Shown: positions 1 to 8,079 of the stretch, piece by piece
Layout: each line of letters begins with the position of its first letter
How positions within the stretch are numbered: the first letter of the stretch is position 1
From: Methylobacter sp.
Lineage (GTDB): Bacteria; Pseudomonadota; Gammaproteobacteria; Methylococcales; Methylomonadaceae
NCBI GenBank assembly: GCA_023229605.1
Contig: JALNYY010000072.1
Location: 1 to 20,744 of the forward strand
Length of the DNA stretch: 20,744 nt
Reading direction: 5' to 3'
The notes under the pieces: generated by a model
The model's database searches: none
What the model saw: the letters and a program-made list of their open reading frames with translations, nothing else
Told to the model about the DNA's origin: nothing
Made by a program: the position numbers and the translations under genes

Positions 1-247
1 AAATATGAGCGGCAATAAGGGAGTGGATCAGCCCCGCTCACTTTATTTGGGCGAGTTGGCTTTGGATACGGCCAGAACGGTGTTGGCAAAAGACGGTGCT
101 TTTCTGGTTAAATTATTTCACGGAGCCGGTTTTGAAGAGTTTTATAAAGAGGTTCAGCAATCCTTTGCAAAGGTAGCCATCAGAAAACCGAAAGCATCAA
201 GACCAAGAAGTAATGAAGTTTATATTTTAGCTAAAGGCTTTAAATAA
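1..247 (+). CDS. rlmE: RlmE (FtsJ/RrmJ) 23S rRNA 2'-O-methyltransferase, C-terminal part
   Basis: This is the 3' end of a gene that enters from the left edge; about 81 codons are present. The family methylates the 2'-O of U2552 in 23S rRNA of the 50S subunit, using SAM. The visible part begins at N-M-S-G, which follows the conserved D-M-A-P motif in E. coli RlmE. It contains the FLVKLFHG strand with the catalytic lysine and ends with RKPKASRPRSNEVYILAKG, which carries the last conserved glutamate of the K-D-K-E tetrad. The ATG at position 5 is an internal Met, not the start. It lies directly upstream of ftsH, the same neighbour as in E. coli. The C-terminus is intact. Confidence 0.93.
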   Translation, partial: NMSGNKGVDQPRSLYLGELALDTARTVLAKDGAFLVKLFHGAGFEEFYKEVQQSFAKVAIRKPKASRPRSNEVYILAKGFK

Positions 248-359
248 TCTTTTGTAGCCCTCATGTCTGTGGAACGAGGTGTGCCAGGTACGATGAAATT
301 GTGTTTTTCATGCGCTGGTGAGTTTCAGATAAATAACGACAGTCAGGAAAGTTAACACC

Positions 360-368
360 TGATATAAT
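360..368 (+). promoter_or_regulatory. Extended -10 promoter upstream of ftsH
   Basis: The sequence TGATATAAT is a perfect TATAAT hexamer at 363-368 preceded by TGn, an extended -10 element. No good -35 hexamer lies 16-18 bp upstream, which extended -10 promoters tolerate. Transcription would start near 375, leaving a leader of about 40 nt before ftsH. The rest of the 248-414 gap shows nothing else recognisable; I saw no convincing heat-shock (sigma32) promoter. The role is inferred from sequence only. Confidence 0.55.
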
Positions 369-414
369 TACTCAGTTTTTGAATCGAGAGCCGATCAGGC
401 CCAGGATGTGTAAA

Positions 415-2346
415 TTGAACGATATGATAAAAAATATAATCCTATGGGTCGTCATTGCAGTTGTATTGATGTCCGTCTTTAATAATTTCGGCCCGCAAAA
501 TGACAGGGCTGATTCGTCGATGTCTTATTCACAATTTATCGATTCGGTAAAAGCAGGCCAGGTTCAGCAGGTGATGATTGAAGACAATATCATCAAAGGC
601 AAGATGCAGGGCGGGCAGATATTTAAAACCTACGCGCCTTCAGATCCTCACATGGTGGATGATTTGCTGGCAAATGGCGTTGAAATAAAGGCCGTCCCGC
701 CCGAGCAGCCCTCCATGCTGATGCAGTTATTGGTTTCTTTCGGGCCGATGTTATTGCTTATTGCAGTGTGGGTTTTCTTTATGCGGCAAATGCAGGGCGG
801 CGCCGGCGGCGGTCGCGGCGCAATGAATTTTGGTAAAAGCAAAGCCCGTATGCTTGAAGAAGACCAGATTAAAGTGACTTTTGCCGATGTGGCCGGTTGC
901 GATGAAGCTAAAGAAGAAGTTGTCGAAATGGTCGATTTCCTTAAAGACCCGGCAAAGTATCAGAAATTAGGCGGTAAAATCCCTCGCGGCGCGTTGATGA
1001 TAGGCCCCCCGGGAACGGGGAAAACCTTGCTGGCCCGGGCTATCGCCGGTGAGGCGAAGGTGCCTTTCTTTACTATTTCAGGGTCGGATTTTGTTGAAAT
1101 GTTTGTCGGTGTGGGCGCATCCCGTGTGCGCGACATGTTTGAACAGGCAAAAAAACATGCGCCATGCATTATTTTTATTGATGAAATCGACGCAGTCGGT
1201 CGCCAGCGCGGAGCCGGTTTGGGTGGCGGAAATGACGAGCGCGAACAGACGCTAAACCAGTTGTTGGTGGAAATGGACGGGTTTGAAGGGAATGAAGGTA
1301 TTATCGTCATTGCTGCAACGAACCGTCCCGATGTGCTGGATAAGGCTTTATTGCGTCCAGGCCGGTTTGATCGTCAGGTAACGGTAGGTCTGCCTGATGT
1401 CAGAGGGCGTGAGCAGATTCTTGCCGTACATGTCAAAAAAGTGCCTATTGCCGATGACGTTGAAGTTAAATATATCGCTCAGGGTACGCCGGGTTTTTCC
1501 GGGGCCGATTTAGCTAATTTGATCAATGAAGCCGCTTTATTCGCCGCCAGAATGAATAAGCGCGTAGTCAACATGGCGGATTTGGAAAAAGCAAAAGATA
1601 AGTTGATCATGGGGGTTGAAAGAACTTCTATGGTCATGAATGAAAAAGAAAAGAAAATGACTGCTTATCATGAAGCGGGCCACGCCATTGTCGGTAGGCT
1701 GGTTCCTGAGCATGACCCTGTCTACAAAGTTAGCATTATGCCTAGGGGGCGTGCGCTGGGTATTACCATGTTTTTGCCTGAACGGGATCAGTACAGCGCC
1801 AGCAAGCAAAAACTGGACAGTATGATTTCCAGTTTGTACGGCGGGCGTATCGCCGAGGAAGTGGTTTTTGGGTCGGAGCAGGTAAGTACCGGTGCCTCTA
1901 ACGATATTGAGCGTGCTACTGAATTGGCTCGAAATATGGTGACTAAGTGGGGGTTTTCTCAGCGCCTGGGGCCATTGTCATACAGTGAGGAAGAGGGCGA
2001 AGTATTTCTGGGGCGGTCAGTGACTCAGCATAAAACGGTTGCTGAAGAAACGTCCCATACTATTGATGAAGAAATTCGCTCTTTCATCGACCGGAATTAT
2101 GAGCGTGCCGAAACAATTCTGAAAGAAAACATGGATATTTTGCATGCCATGGCGGAGGCGTTGATCAAGTATGAGACCATCGACAAATATCAAATCGAGG
2201 ATTTGATGACCCGTAAACCGGTAAGGGCTCCTCAAGGCTGGGATGATAAGCCCCCTTCTCATGGTGATGTCGTAGCGGATGATGTCAAGAGTAAGGAAGA
2301 TGCAAAAAATGAGAAATCAATTGGCGGGACTGCCGAGCAAAGTTGA
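415..2346 (+). CDS. ftsH: ATP-dependent zinc metalloprotease FtsH
   Basis: Membrane-anchored AAA+ protease that degrades short-lived and misassembled proteins as a hexamer at the inner membrane. With the TTG start at 415 the protein has 643 residues, close to the E. coli length. Visible features: first membrane helix in KNIILWVVIAVVLMSVF, a short periplasmic domain, second helix around LLLIAVWVFFMRQ, Walker A GPPGTGKT (about 197-204), Walker B IIFIDEID (252-259), the second region of homology ending in RPGRFDRQ, and the zinc-binding HEAGH (419-423). Start choice: AGGA lies 8 nt before TTG 415 (reading MNDMIKN), whereas ATG 424 (MIKN, closest to E. coli MAKN) has no well-spaced Shine-Dalgarno; TTG 379 and ATG 406 are less likely. 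It follows rlmE, as in E. coli. A terminator closes the gene. Confidence 0.96.
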   Translation: MNDMIKNIILWVVIAVVLMSVFNNFGPQNDRADSSMSYSQFIDSVKAGQVQQVMIEDNIIKGKMQGGQIFKTYAPSDPHMVDDLLANGVEIKAVPPEQPSMLMQLLVSFGPMLLLIAVWVFFMRQMQGGAGGGRGAMNFGKSKARMLEEDQIKVTFADVAGCDEAKEEVVEMVDFLKDPAKYQKLGGKIPRGALMIGPPGTGKTLLARAIAGEAKVPFFTISGSDFVEMFVGVGASRVRDMFEQAKKHAPCIIFIDEIDAVGRQRGAGLGGGNDEREQTLNQLLVEMDGFEGNEGIIVIAATNRPDVLDKALLRPGRFDRQVTVGLPDVRGREQILAVHVKKVPIADDVEVKYIAQGTPGFSGADLANLINEAALFAARMNKRVVNMADLEKAKDKLIMGVERTSMVMNEKEKKMTAYHEAGHAIVGRLVPEHDPVYKVSIMPRGRALGITMFLPERDQYSASKQKLDSMISSLYGGRIAEEVVFGSEQVSTGASNDIERATELARNMVTKWGFSQRLGPLSYSEEEGEVFLGRSVTQHKTVAEETSHTIDEEIRSFIDRNYERAETILKENMDILHAMAEALIKYETIDKYQIEDLMTRKPVRAPQGWDDKPPSHGDVVADDVKSKEDAKNEKSIGGTAEQS

Positions 2347-2366
2347 GGAATTTCTGAATTGACACT

Positions 2367-2397
2367 AAAGGAGAGATGTAATGTCTCTCCTTTTTTT
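2367..2397 (+). terminator. Rho-independent terminator after ftsH
   Basis: The arms AAAGGAGAGA (2367-2376) and TCTCTCCTTT (2384-2393) form a perfect 10-bp stem with a 7-nt loop, and the T run extends to 2397. It lies 20 bp after the ftsH stop. It separates ftsH from glmM, which then needs its own promoter in the remaining 80 bp; I could not identify one with confidence. Confidence 0.9.
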
Positions 2398-2476
2398 GTG
2401 TGATTTGTAAAGGCCTGTTGCGCAAATAGCAGGCTTCGGTGTTTTATCTTTTCACTTGTTTTTAGGTTTTTGAGTC

Positions 2477-3817
2477 GTGACAAAGAAATATTTTGGAACT
2501 GATGGTATCAGAGGTAGGGTGGGTGAGCATCCCATAACAGCGGATTTTTTCTTGAAATTGGGCTGGGCCGCCGGACGGGTGTTTGCAAGTGAAGGGCATG
2601 GTTTTGTTCTGGTTGGCAAAGATACGCGCATTTCCGGTTATATGTTTGAGTCTGCGTTGGAAGCCGGGTTAACTGCTGCGGGAGTCGATACCCGTTTGTT
2701 AGGCCCCATGCCGACGCCGGGGATTGCCTATTTAACGCGTACTTTAAGGGCGCAGGCGGGTATTGTCATTAGCGCCTCTCATAATCCCTATTATGATAAT
2801 GGAGTCAAGTTTTTCTCGGTGCAGGGAACGAAGCTGCCTGATGAAATAGAACGAAAAATAGAACGGCATCTTGATTCGCCAATGACGACGGTAGAGTCGT
2901 CAAAATTGGGCAAGGCGAAACGGTTAGTGGATGCAGCGGGCCGCTATATTGAATTTTGCAAGGCCAGTGTGCCGACTCGGCTGGATTTTAGCGGTATGAG
3001 GATCATAGTCGATTGTGCACATGGAGCGACTTACCACATAGCTCCACATGTGTTTAGCGAAGTAGGCGCGGAAGTTGTTACAATCGGGGCTGAGCCGGAT
3101 GGTCTTAATATCAATGATGAATGTGGCGCAACCAAGCCGGAGAGGCTTGCGGCAACGGTTTTGGCCTACCGAGCGGATTTCGGTATTGCCTTGGATGGCG
3201 ATGGCGACCGATTGGTGATGGTCGATCATAAAGGTGAAATCGTTGATGGTGATGAGCTTATTTATATTATTGCCAAAGCAAGATTGGCTGAAGGGTTAAT
3301 GTCCGGGCCTGTCGTAGGTACGCTAATGACCAACCTGGGTATGGAGCATGGCTTGAAGAAGTTGGGAATCAGCCTGCTAAGGGCGAATGTGGGTGATCGG
3401 TACGTCATGGAGATGTTGGCGGAGCACAAGGGGATTTTAGGTGGTGAAAATTCCGGTCATATCATTTGCCTGGATAGAACAACAACAGGTGATGGCATTA
3501 TTGCCGCTTTGCAGGTCATGGCGGAAATGCAAGGTAGCGGTAAGAGTTTACATGAATTGAAATCCGGCATGCAGAAATATCCGCAAGTTCTGGTAAACGT
3601 AAAAACCAGCAAGAAAATAAATCCGGCGGAGGATGACGGAATACAAAAATCGGTGCAAGCGATCGAGAAGAAGCTTGGAGATACTGGGCGGGTATTGCTC
3701 AGGGCTTCGGGAACAGAGCCATTAATTCGTGTAATGGTAGAAGGGCAGCAGGAAGATTTGGTCAAAAATTACGCTCATCAAATAGCAGAGGACGTTAAGA
3801 AAGCAATGGGAGCTTGA
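2477..3817 (+). CDS. glmM: Phosphoglucosamine mutase GlmM
   Basis: Converts glucosamine-6-phosphate to glucosamine-1-phosphate on the way to UDP-GlcNAc for peptidoglycan and LPS. The protein has 446 residues; E. coli GlmM has 445. The N-terminus KKYFGTDGIRGRVGEHPIT matches the family closely. The catalytic phosphoserine is S101 in ISASHNP, the Mg-binding loop is D240-G-D242-G-D244-R, and the phosphate-binding RASGTEPLIRVM lies near the C-terminus. The start is GTG with only a weak upstream AGG; no in-frame ATG would preserve the conserved N-terminus. In many gammaproteobacteria folP lies between ftsH and glmM, but here nothing does. Confidence 0.97.
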   Translation: MTKKYFGTDGIRGRVGEHPITADFFLKLGWAAGRVFASEGHGFVLVGKDTRISGYMFESALEAGLTAAGVDTRLLGPMPTPGIAYLTRTLRAQAGIVISASHNPYYDNGVKFFSVQGTKLPDEIERKIERHLDSPMTTVESSKLGKAKRLVDAAGRYIEFCKASVPTRLDFSGMRIIVDCAHGATYHIAPHVFSEVGAEVVTIGAEPDGLNINDECGATKPERLAATVLAYRADFGIALDGDGDRLVMVDHKGEIVDGDELIYIIAKARLAEGLMSGPVVGTLMTNLGMEHGLKKLGISLLRANVGDRYVMEMLAEHKGILGGENSGHIICLDRTTTGDGIIAALQVMAEMQGSGKSLHELKSGMQKYPQVLVNVKTSKKINPAEDDGIQKSVQAIEKKLGDTGRVLLRASGTEPLIRVMVEGQQEDLVKNYAHQIAEDVKKAMGA

Positions 3818-3872
3818 ATTGGGGGCTATTAATATATATCATAGCTGGTTTGATTCTATGTGAGGAGTGGTG

Positions 3873-4619
3873 ATGCGTCGGTCTCTAGTTGTTGGAAATT
3901 GGAAGATGAATGGAACTCTTGCCAGTGCTGAGTTGCTTGCAAAAGGTATCATTGCCGGGTTAGGGGATAATAGAGCGGATATCGCGGTATGTGTTCCTTA
4001 TGTGCATGTGCCTAGGGTAAGTGAATTGGTTAAGAACACTGCGTTGGCATTGGGCGCACAAAACGTAGCAGATAAATCTTCAGGTGCTTTTACCGGAGAA
4101 ATTTCGGCAGCGATGTTAAGCGAATTTAATTGCAAATATGCTATTGTAGGGCACTCCGAAAGACGCAGTTATTACGGCGATACAAACGAATCGGTAGCTG
4201 CGCGTTTTTGCCAGGCGCAAGAGCAAAATATTATTCCCGTTCTGTGTGTAGGCGAAACCTTGGAACAGCGCGAACAAGACCGGACTTTTGCGGTAATTAA
4301 TAGCCAGCTTGATGCTGTTATTGGTTTGGCGGGTATAGCTGCTTTTGATGCAGCAGTGATTGCCTATGAGCCTGTTTGGGCGATAGGAACAGGAAAAACA
4401 GCAACTGATGAGCAAGCTCAAGAAGTTCATCAGTACATAAGGCAGTACATTGCGGCTAAAGATCAGACTATTGCCGATAAGATACAAATTTTGTATGGCG
4501 GCAGCGCAAAACCGGATAACGCAAAAGGCTTGTTTGCCATGCCGGATATTGACGGCGGTTTAATTGGTGGGGCTTCGTTGGATGCGGAATCCTTTTTAAA
4601 GATTTATCATTCAATCTAG
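3873..4619 (+). CDS. tpiA: Triosephosphate isomerase
   Basis: Interconverts dihydroxyacetone phosphate and glyceraldehyde-3-phosphate in glycolysis and gluconeogenesis. The protein has 248 residues, normal for a TIM barrel enzyme. The conserved catalytic residues are visible: K11 in GNWKMNG, H94 in IVGHSERR, E166 in AYEPVWAIGTGKTA, and the phosphate-binding YGGSAKP near the end. ATG 3873 is chosen because GAGGAG (3862-3867) sits 5 nt upstream; the in-frame GTG codons at 3867 and 3870 overlap or abut this site. The glmM-tpiA-secG order is common in Pseudomonas-like gammaproteobacteria. Confidence 0.97.
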   Translation: MRRSLVVGNWKMNGTLASAELLAKGIIAGLGDNRADIAVCVPYVHVPRVSELVKNTALALGAQNVADKSSGAFTGEISAAMLSEFNCKYAIVGHSERRSYYGDTNESVAARFCQAQEQNIIPVLCVGETLEQREQDRTFAVINSQLDAVIGLAGIAAFDAAVIAYEPVWAIGTGKTATDEQAQEVHQYIRQYIAAKDQTIADKIQILYGGSAKPDNAKGLFAMPDIDGGLIGGASLDAESFLKIYHSI

Positions 4620-4626
4620 ATTTATT

Positions 4627-5037
4627 ATGTATCAGGTAATTATTGTTGTTCATGTGCTGTTGGGTTTAGGGGTTGTTGGATTAATATTAATGCAACAAGG
4701 TAAAGGGGCTGATGCAGGCGCAGCTTTTGGTACGGGTTCTTCAGGTTCTGTTTTTGGGGCTCAGGGTGCTGCATCCTTCTTATCTCGAGCCACAGCAATT
4801 CTGGCAACTTTGTTTTTTATGACCAGCTTGGGGCTTGCAGTATTAAATGGTAAGCAGGGTCCGGCTTATGACTTAATGAATGCTCCCAAGGTTGAGCAGG
4901 ATACGCTTGGTATTCCTGACGTTGGTGGAGCAAAAACTGTTGGTAATGCCTCGCCAGCACCTGATCTTAAGTCAGAAGAAGTGCCTGTTGCCGCTCCTGT
5001 GGTTTCAGGAGCTGAACAGCCAGTTGAGAAAAAGTAA
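4627..5037 (+). CDS. secG: Protein-export membrane protein SecG
   Basis: Small subunit of the SecYEG translocon in the inner membrane that assists preprotein translocation. The protein has 136 residues. Two membrane helices are visible: residues about 2-22 (YQVIIVVHVLLGLGVVGLIL) and about 56-73 (ATAILATLFFMTSLGLAVL). Between them lies the conserved QQGKGADAGAAFG followed by the Ser/Gly-rich SGSVFGAQGAASFLSR loop. The C-terminal tail, rich in Ala, Pro and Glu, is variable in the family. It starts 7 nt after tpiA without a clear Shine-Dalgarno, suggesting translational coupling. The tRNA-Leu gene follows in the same direction with no terminator between, as in E. coli secG-leuU. Confidence 0.95.
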   Translation: MYQVIIVVHVLLGLGVVGLILMQQGKGADAGAAFGTGSSGSVFGAQGAASFLSRATAILATLFFMTSLGLAVLNGKQGPAYDLMNAPKVEQDTLGIPDVGGAKTVGNASPAPDLKSEEVPVAAPVVSGAEQPVEKK

Positions 5038-5122
5038 TAAATACTGTTTATGGCATAAGTAAATACACTGCAAAAAATAATTAAAACAGTGTGAATTAAA
5101 TAGTCTTTTTACGATCATTTTA

Positions 5123-5207
5123 GCCGATGTGGTGAAATTGGTAGACACGCCATCTTGAGGGGGTGGTGACGAAAGTTGTGCCGGTTCAAATCCGGCCATC
5201 GGCACCA
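5123..5207 (+). tRNA. tRNA-Leu (GAG anticodon)
   Basis: A complete class II tRNA of 85 nt. The acceptor arms GCCGATG (5123-5129) and CATCGGC (5197-5203) pair fully; discriminator A5204 is followed by an encoded CCA. The anticodon stem CCATC/GGTGG encloses the loop TTGAGGG, with anticodon GAG at 5157-5159 reading CUC/CUU. The T arm is CCGG-TTCAAAT-CCGG. A variable arm is present, as expected for leucine. It lies downstream of secG, the same position as E. coli leuU. Confidence 0.97.
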
Positions 5208-5212
5208 AATAT

Positions 5213-5249
5213 ACCCTGCTAGGGATTTTCTCTAGTGGGGTGTTTTTTT
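5213..5249 (+). terminator. Rho-independent terminator after tRNA-Leu
   Basis: ACCCTGCTAG (5213-5222) pairs with CTAGTGGGGT (5232-5241) over 10 positions, two of them G-U, with a 9-nt loop. A run of seven T follows at 5243-5249. It ends the secG-tRNA transcript 6 nt after the CCA and separates it from the chemotaxis genes. Confidence 0.88.
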
Positions 5250-5398
5250 GTTTGTTACAATGAAAACGCAGAAGTTAAGTTTCTATATTAAGGCATGCAA
5301 GACAGAAAGATAATTAGACTATACTTAATTAAATATAGGATGCTGTAATATTCGCACAGGTTTTTGCTTTGAAAATTTAGAGATTAATGGAGAAAACA

Positions 5399-5761
5399 AT
5401 GGCAAGTATTCTTGCAGTTGACGATTCAGCTTCAATGAGAAAAATGGTTTCATTTACTTTAAGGGCTGCTGGATACGATGTCGAAGAAGCTGTGGACGGA
5501 GTTGATGCTTTAGAAAAAGCCCAAGCTAGGAAGTTTGATTGTGTGGTAACCGATGTCAATATGCCAAACAAAGACGGGATCACTTTAATTAGAGATCTGC
5601 GAGCACTCCCAGATTATAAATTTATTCCCATGCTGATGCTGACAACTGAGTCTGGAATCGAAAAAAAGCAAGAAGGTAAAGCTGCCGGCGCAACGGGGTG
5701 GATGGTTAAGCCTTTTAATCCTGATCAATTATTAAAAACATTACTAAAGGTTTTGGGTTAA
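5399..5761 (+). CDS. cheY: CheY-type response regulator
   Basis: Single-domain receiver of 120 residues, expected to carry the phosphoryl signal from CheA. The acidic pair is D8-D9 in LAVDDSASMRKMV, the phosphoacceptor is D52 in VVTDVNMPNKDG, the switch Thr lies in LMLTTESG (82-83) and the conserved lysine is K104 in MVKPFNPDQ. ATG 5399 is chosen because GGAG (5389-5392) lies 6 nt upstream; the in-frame ATG 5387 would overlap that site. The sequence resembles the CheY that opens Che2-type clusters (for example Pseudomonas aeruginosa PA0179). It is the only stand-alone CheY here and there is no cheZ or cheX phosphatase gene. Terminal output may be the flagellar motor or something else; the sequence does not decide. 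Confidence 0.93.
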   Translation: MASILAVDDSASMRKMVSFTLRAAGYDVEEAVDGVDALEKAQARKFDCVVTDVNMPNKDGITLIRDLRALPDYKFIPMLMLTTESGIEKKQEGKAAGATGWMVKPFNPDQLLKTLLKVLG

Positions 5762-5807
5762 TTGATGCTTTCGTGCCTAAGTGTGTTAGGTGCATGCAGG
5801 AGGATTT

Positions 5808-5893
5808 ATGTCTCAATATGCCCAGTTTAATGCGGCTTTATTCAGAATGTTTAGATGAATGATTTAAGTATTTATCCAGACAATGCTCAATAA
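5808..5893 (+). other. Two overlapping micro-ORFs in the cheY-cheA spacer
   Basis: The 194-bp gap between cheY and cheA holds a strong Shine-Dalgarno, AGGAGG (5798-5803), followed 4 nt later by ATG 5808. This opens a 16-codon ORF, MSQYAQFNAALFRMFR, with its stop at 5856-5858. A second ORF of 12 codons, MNDLSIYPDNAQ, starts at ATG 5855 through an ATGA overlap and stops at 5891-5893. Just upstream, CCTAA-gtgtg-TTAGG (5776-5790) is a small dyad. These may be a leader peptide pair, or the remnant of a gene once located between cheY and cheA. I recognise neither peptide. Confidence 0.35.
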
Positions 5894-5955
5894 AGAAAGT
5901 TTTTGGGTTATTGTTAATCTTATTTAAATGAATTTAGGCGCACACAGGTAAGTCT

Positions 5956-8070
5956 ATGTCTATTGATATGTCACAATTCCATCAGGTCTTCTTTGAAGAA
6001 TGTTTCGAAGGCCTGGAAGCAATGGAGTCAGGATTGTTAACTCTCGATATGGGAGATATTGATTCGGAAATAATCAATACCATTTTCAGGGGGGCGCATT
6101 CGATAAAGGGCGGCAGTGGTACTTTTGGTTTTACCGTTGTTGCCGAATACACTCATATTATGGAAACCCTGCTTGATGAAATGCGGGATGGGCGTAGGAA
6201 AGTAACCCAGCCGGCAGTAGACGTTTTACTTGGATCTGTTGATTGTCTTAGAGAGATGCTGACTGCGATTCAAAATGAACAGGATGTTAATAACGCCAGC
6301 GTAGCAAAGCATAAAACAGCCTTGGAAGTTGTGCTTAATGGTGGTTCGATGCCGGAAGAATCAGCGTCAATTCCAGTTGAACAGGAATTGACACGTGAAG
6401 CTGTTGCCGTCAATGCCGTCCCTGATGTTGTTAAAGAAGAACCGGTTGAATTAGAAGAGCAGGGCTGGAAAATAGCTTTTTGCCCTTATTTGGATTTACT
6501 TAAAACCGGCAATGATCCTGTAAGGCTATTTCGAGAGTTGAATGAGCTGGGTGAATTAACAACCATCGCGAATATTCAGGATGTCCCGGGTTTTTATGAA
6601 ATAGATCCGGAGGAATGCAATATTTCTTGGGATTTAAAGGTTGTCGGGGATATTTCCGGCGATGAAATCAAGGAAATATTTAATTGGGTTGAAGGCGACT
6701 GTGAAATGGAGATTCAGCCGCTTGCCAAAGCCAAAGTCGTAAAATCCGCCCCCGTTGTAAAAGAAATCGATCCCGAACCTACAGAAATCATACCTGATAA
6801 TCCAGCCCCCAAACCCGTCGAGGTTAAATCTAAGCCGGTTCCAGAAACCAAAAAATCGGATGCTCAAGACTCCGACAATGAAGCGGCAAAAACTACGGCA
6901 AAAGCCAGTTCGATTCGAGTCGACACCGATAAAATTGATACTTTAATCAATATGGTTGGCGAGGTTGTAATCACCCAATCTATGTTGGGGTTAGTCGGCG
7001 AAAACTTTAGCATGGATAAAGTCGGTCAACTTAAAAGAGGGCTTGCCCAGTTAGAGCGTCACACTCGCGATCTGCAGCAAAGCGTCATGAACATTCGGAT
7101 GCTGCCTATTAGTTTTGTTTTTAGTCGCTTCCCTCGTTTAGTTCATGATATCAGCAGTAAATTAGATAAAAAAATTGTCCTGAAACTTGTCGGAGAAAAT
7201 ACCGAGGTTGATAAAGCCGTCGTTGAGCTGATCAATGACCCGTTGGTTCATTTAATCAGAAACAGTCTGGATCACGGTATAGAAATGCCTGCGGACAGGG
7301 TCGCAGCAGGTAAACCGGAAACAGGAACCATAGAGCTGAAAGCCTATCACCGTGGCGGACACATTGTCATAGAAATTATTGATGATGGACGCGGATTAGA
7401 TAAAGATAAATTGTTAGCAAAAGCCATAGAAAAAGGCTTGATTGAAGAAAATAACCTTCTTACCGAGAAACAGATATTCGAACTAATCTTTATGCCGGGT
7501 TTTTCTACGGCCGAACAGCTTACTGATATCTCCGGTCGCGGTGTGGGTATGGATGTGGTCAGAAGAAACATCCAGTCATTGGGCGGCAATATAGAAATCA
7601 TTTCAGAACTGGGTAAGGGTACAACTATCGCAATCCATTTGCCGTTAACGTTGGCAATTCTTGACGGTCAATCTGTTGCTGTGGGTGATGAGACCTATAT
7701 TGTTCCGTTAGTTTCTATTATTGAATCAATTAACATTACGGAAAGAATGTTAAACAAAGTTGCCGGCAAAGGAGAAACCTTTCGCCTACGCAATGAATAT
7801 TTACCTGTTATTAGAATGCGCAGTATTTTTAATGTTCATTCAGGCAATCCGACCAAGTCAAAAGAAGGTGTCCTTGTGGTCGTCGAAGGGCAGGGTGAAC
7901 TGTGTTGTTTACTTGTAGATGAGTTATTGGGGCAACAACAAGTTGTTATTAAATCGTTGGAAGCTAATTATCGACGGGTGGAAGGCGTTTCAGGTGCAAC
8001 TATTTTGGGGGATGGTTCTGTTGCACTGATTCTTGATGTTCCAGGTTTGGTGCGTTTTTCAATTCGGTAA
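5956..8070 (+). CDS. cheA: Chemotaxis histidine kinase CheA
   Basis: Autophosphorylating kinase of the receptor array that phosphorylates CheY and CheB; 704 residues. Domains in order: P1 Hpt with phospho-His H48 in GAHSIKGGSGTFGF; an extra alpha/beta region at about 167-256 starting WKIAFCPYLDLL; a Pro/Lys-rich linker to about 316; P3 dimerisation helices from SSIRVDTDKIDTLINMVGE (about 317); P4 ATPase with N box HLIRNSLDHGIE (about 430-443), G1 DDGRGLD (about 475) and G2 GRGVGMDVV (about 526-534); P5 CheW-like domain from about 567 to the end. All catalytic motifs are intact. The extra region sits where P2, the CheY-docking domain, would be, and resembles that of Che2-type CheAs by my recollection. 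cheW follows 9 nt downstream. Confidence 0.96.
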   Translation: MSIDMSQFHQVFFEECFEGLEAMESGLLTLDMGDIDSEIINTIFRGAHSIKGGSGTFGFTVVAEYTHIMETLLDEMRDGRRKVTQPAVDVLLGSVDCLREMLTAIQNEQDVNNASVAKHKTALEVVLNGGSMPEESASIPVEQELTREAVAVNAVPDVVKEEPVELEEQGWKIAFCPYLDLLKTGNDPVRLFRELNELGELTTIANIQDVPGFYEIDPEECNISWDLKVVGDISGDEIKEIFNWVEGDCEMEIQPLAKAKVVKSAPVVKEIDPEPTEIIPDNPAPKPVEVKSKPVPETKKSDAQDSDNEAAKTTAKASSIRVDTDKIDTLINMVGEVVITQSMLGLVGENFSMDKVGQLKRGLAQLERHTRDLQQSVMNIRMLPISFVFSRFPRLVHDISSKLDKKIVLKLVGENTEVDKAVVELINDPLVHLIRNSLDHGIEMPADRVAAGKPETGTIELKAYHRGGHIVIEIIDDGRGLDKDKLLAKAIEKGLIEENNLLTEKQIFELIFMPGFSTAEQLTDISGRGVGMDVVRRNIQSLGGNIEIISELGKGTTIAIHLPLTLAILDGQSVAVGDETYIVPLVSIIESINITERMLNKVAGKGETFRLRNEYLPVIRMRSIFNVHSGNPTKSKEGVLVVVEGQGELCCLLVDELLGQQQVVIKSLEANYRRVEGVSGATILGDGSVALILDVPGLVRFSIR

Positions 8071-8079
8071 TACAAAAAT

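Noticed and set aside
5065..5092. Inverted repeat ACACTG/CAGTGT between secG and tRNA-Leu
   Set aside because: Only 6 bp with a 16-nt loop and no T run directly after; not supported as a terminator.
5123..5207. tRNA-Leu as attachment site of an integrative element
   Set aside because: No repeat of the tRNA 3' end longer than about 8 nt was seen elsewhere in the window and there is no integrase gene.
5273..5300. Possible FliA (sigma28) promoter before cheY, TTAAGTTT followed by CATGCAAG 11 nt later
   Set aside because: The first box is close to consensus but the second matches GCCGATAA poorly, so I do not call it.
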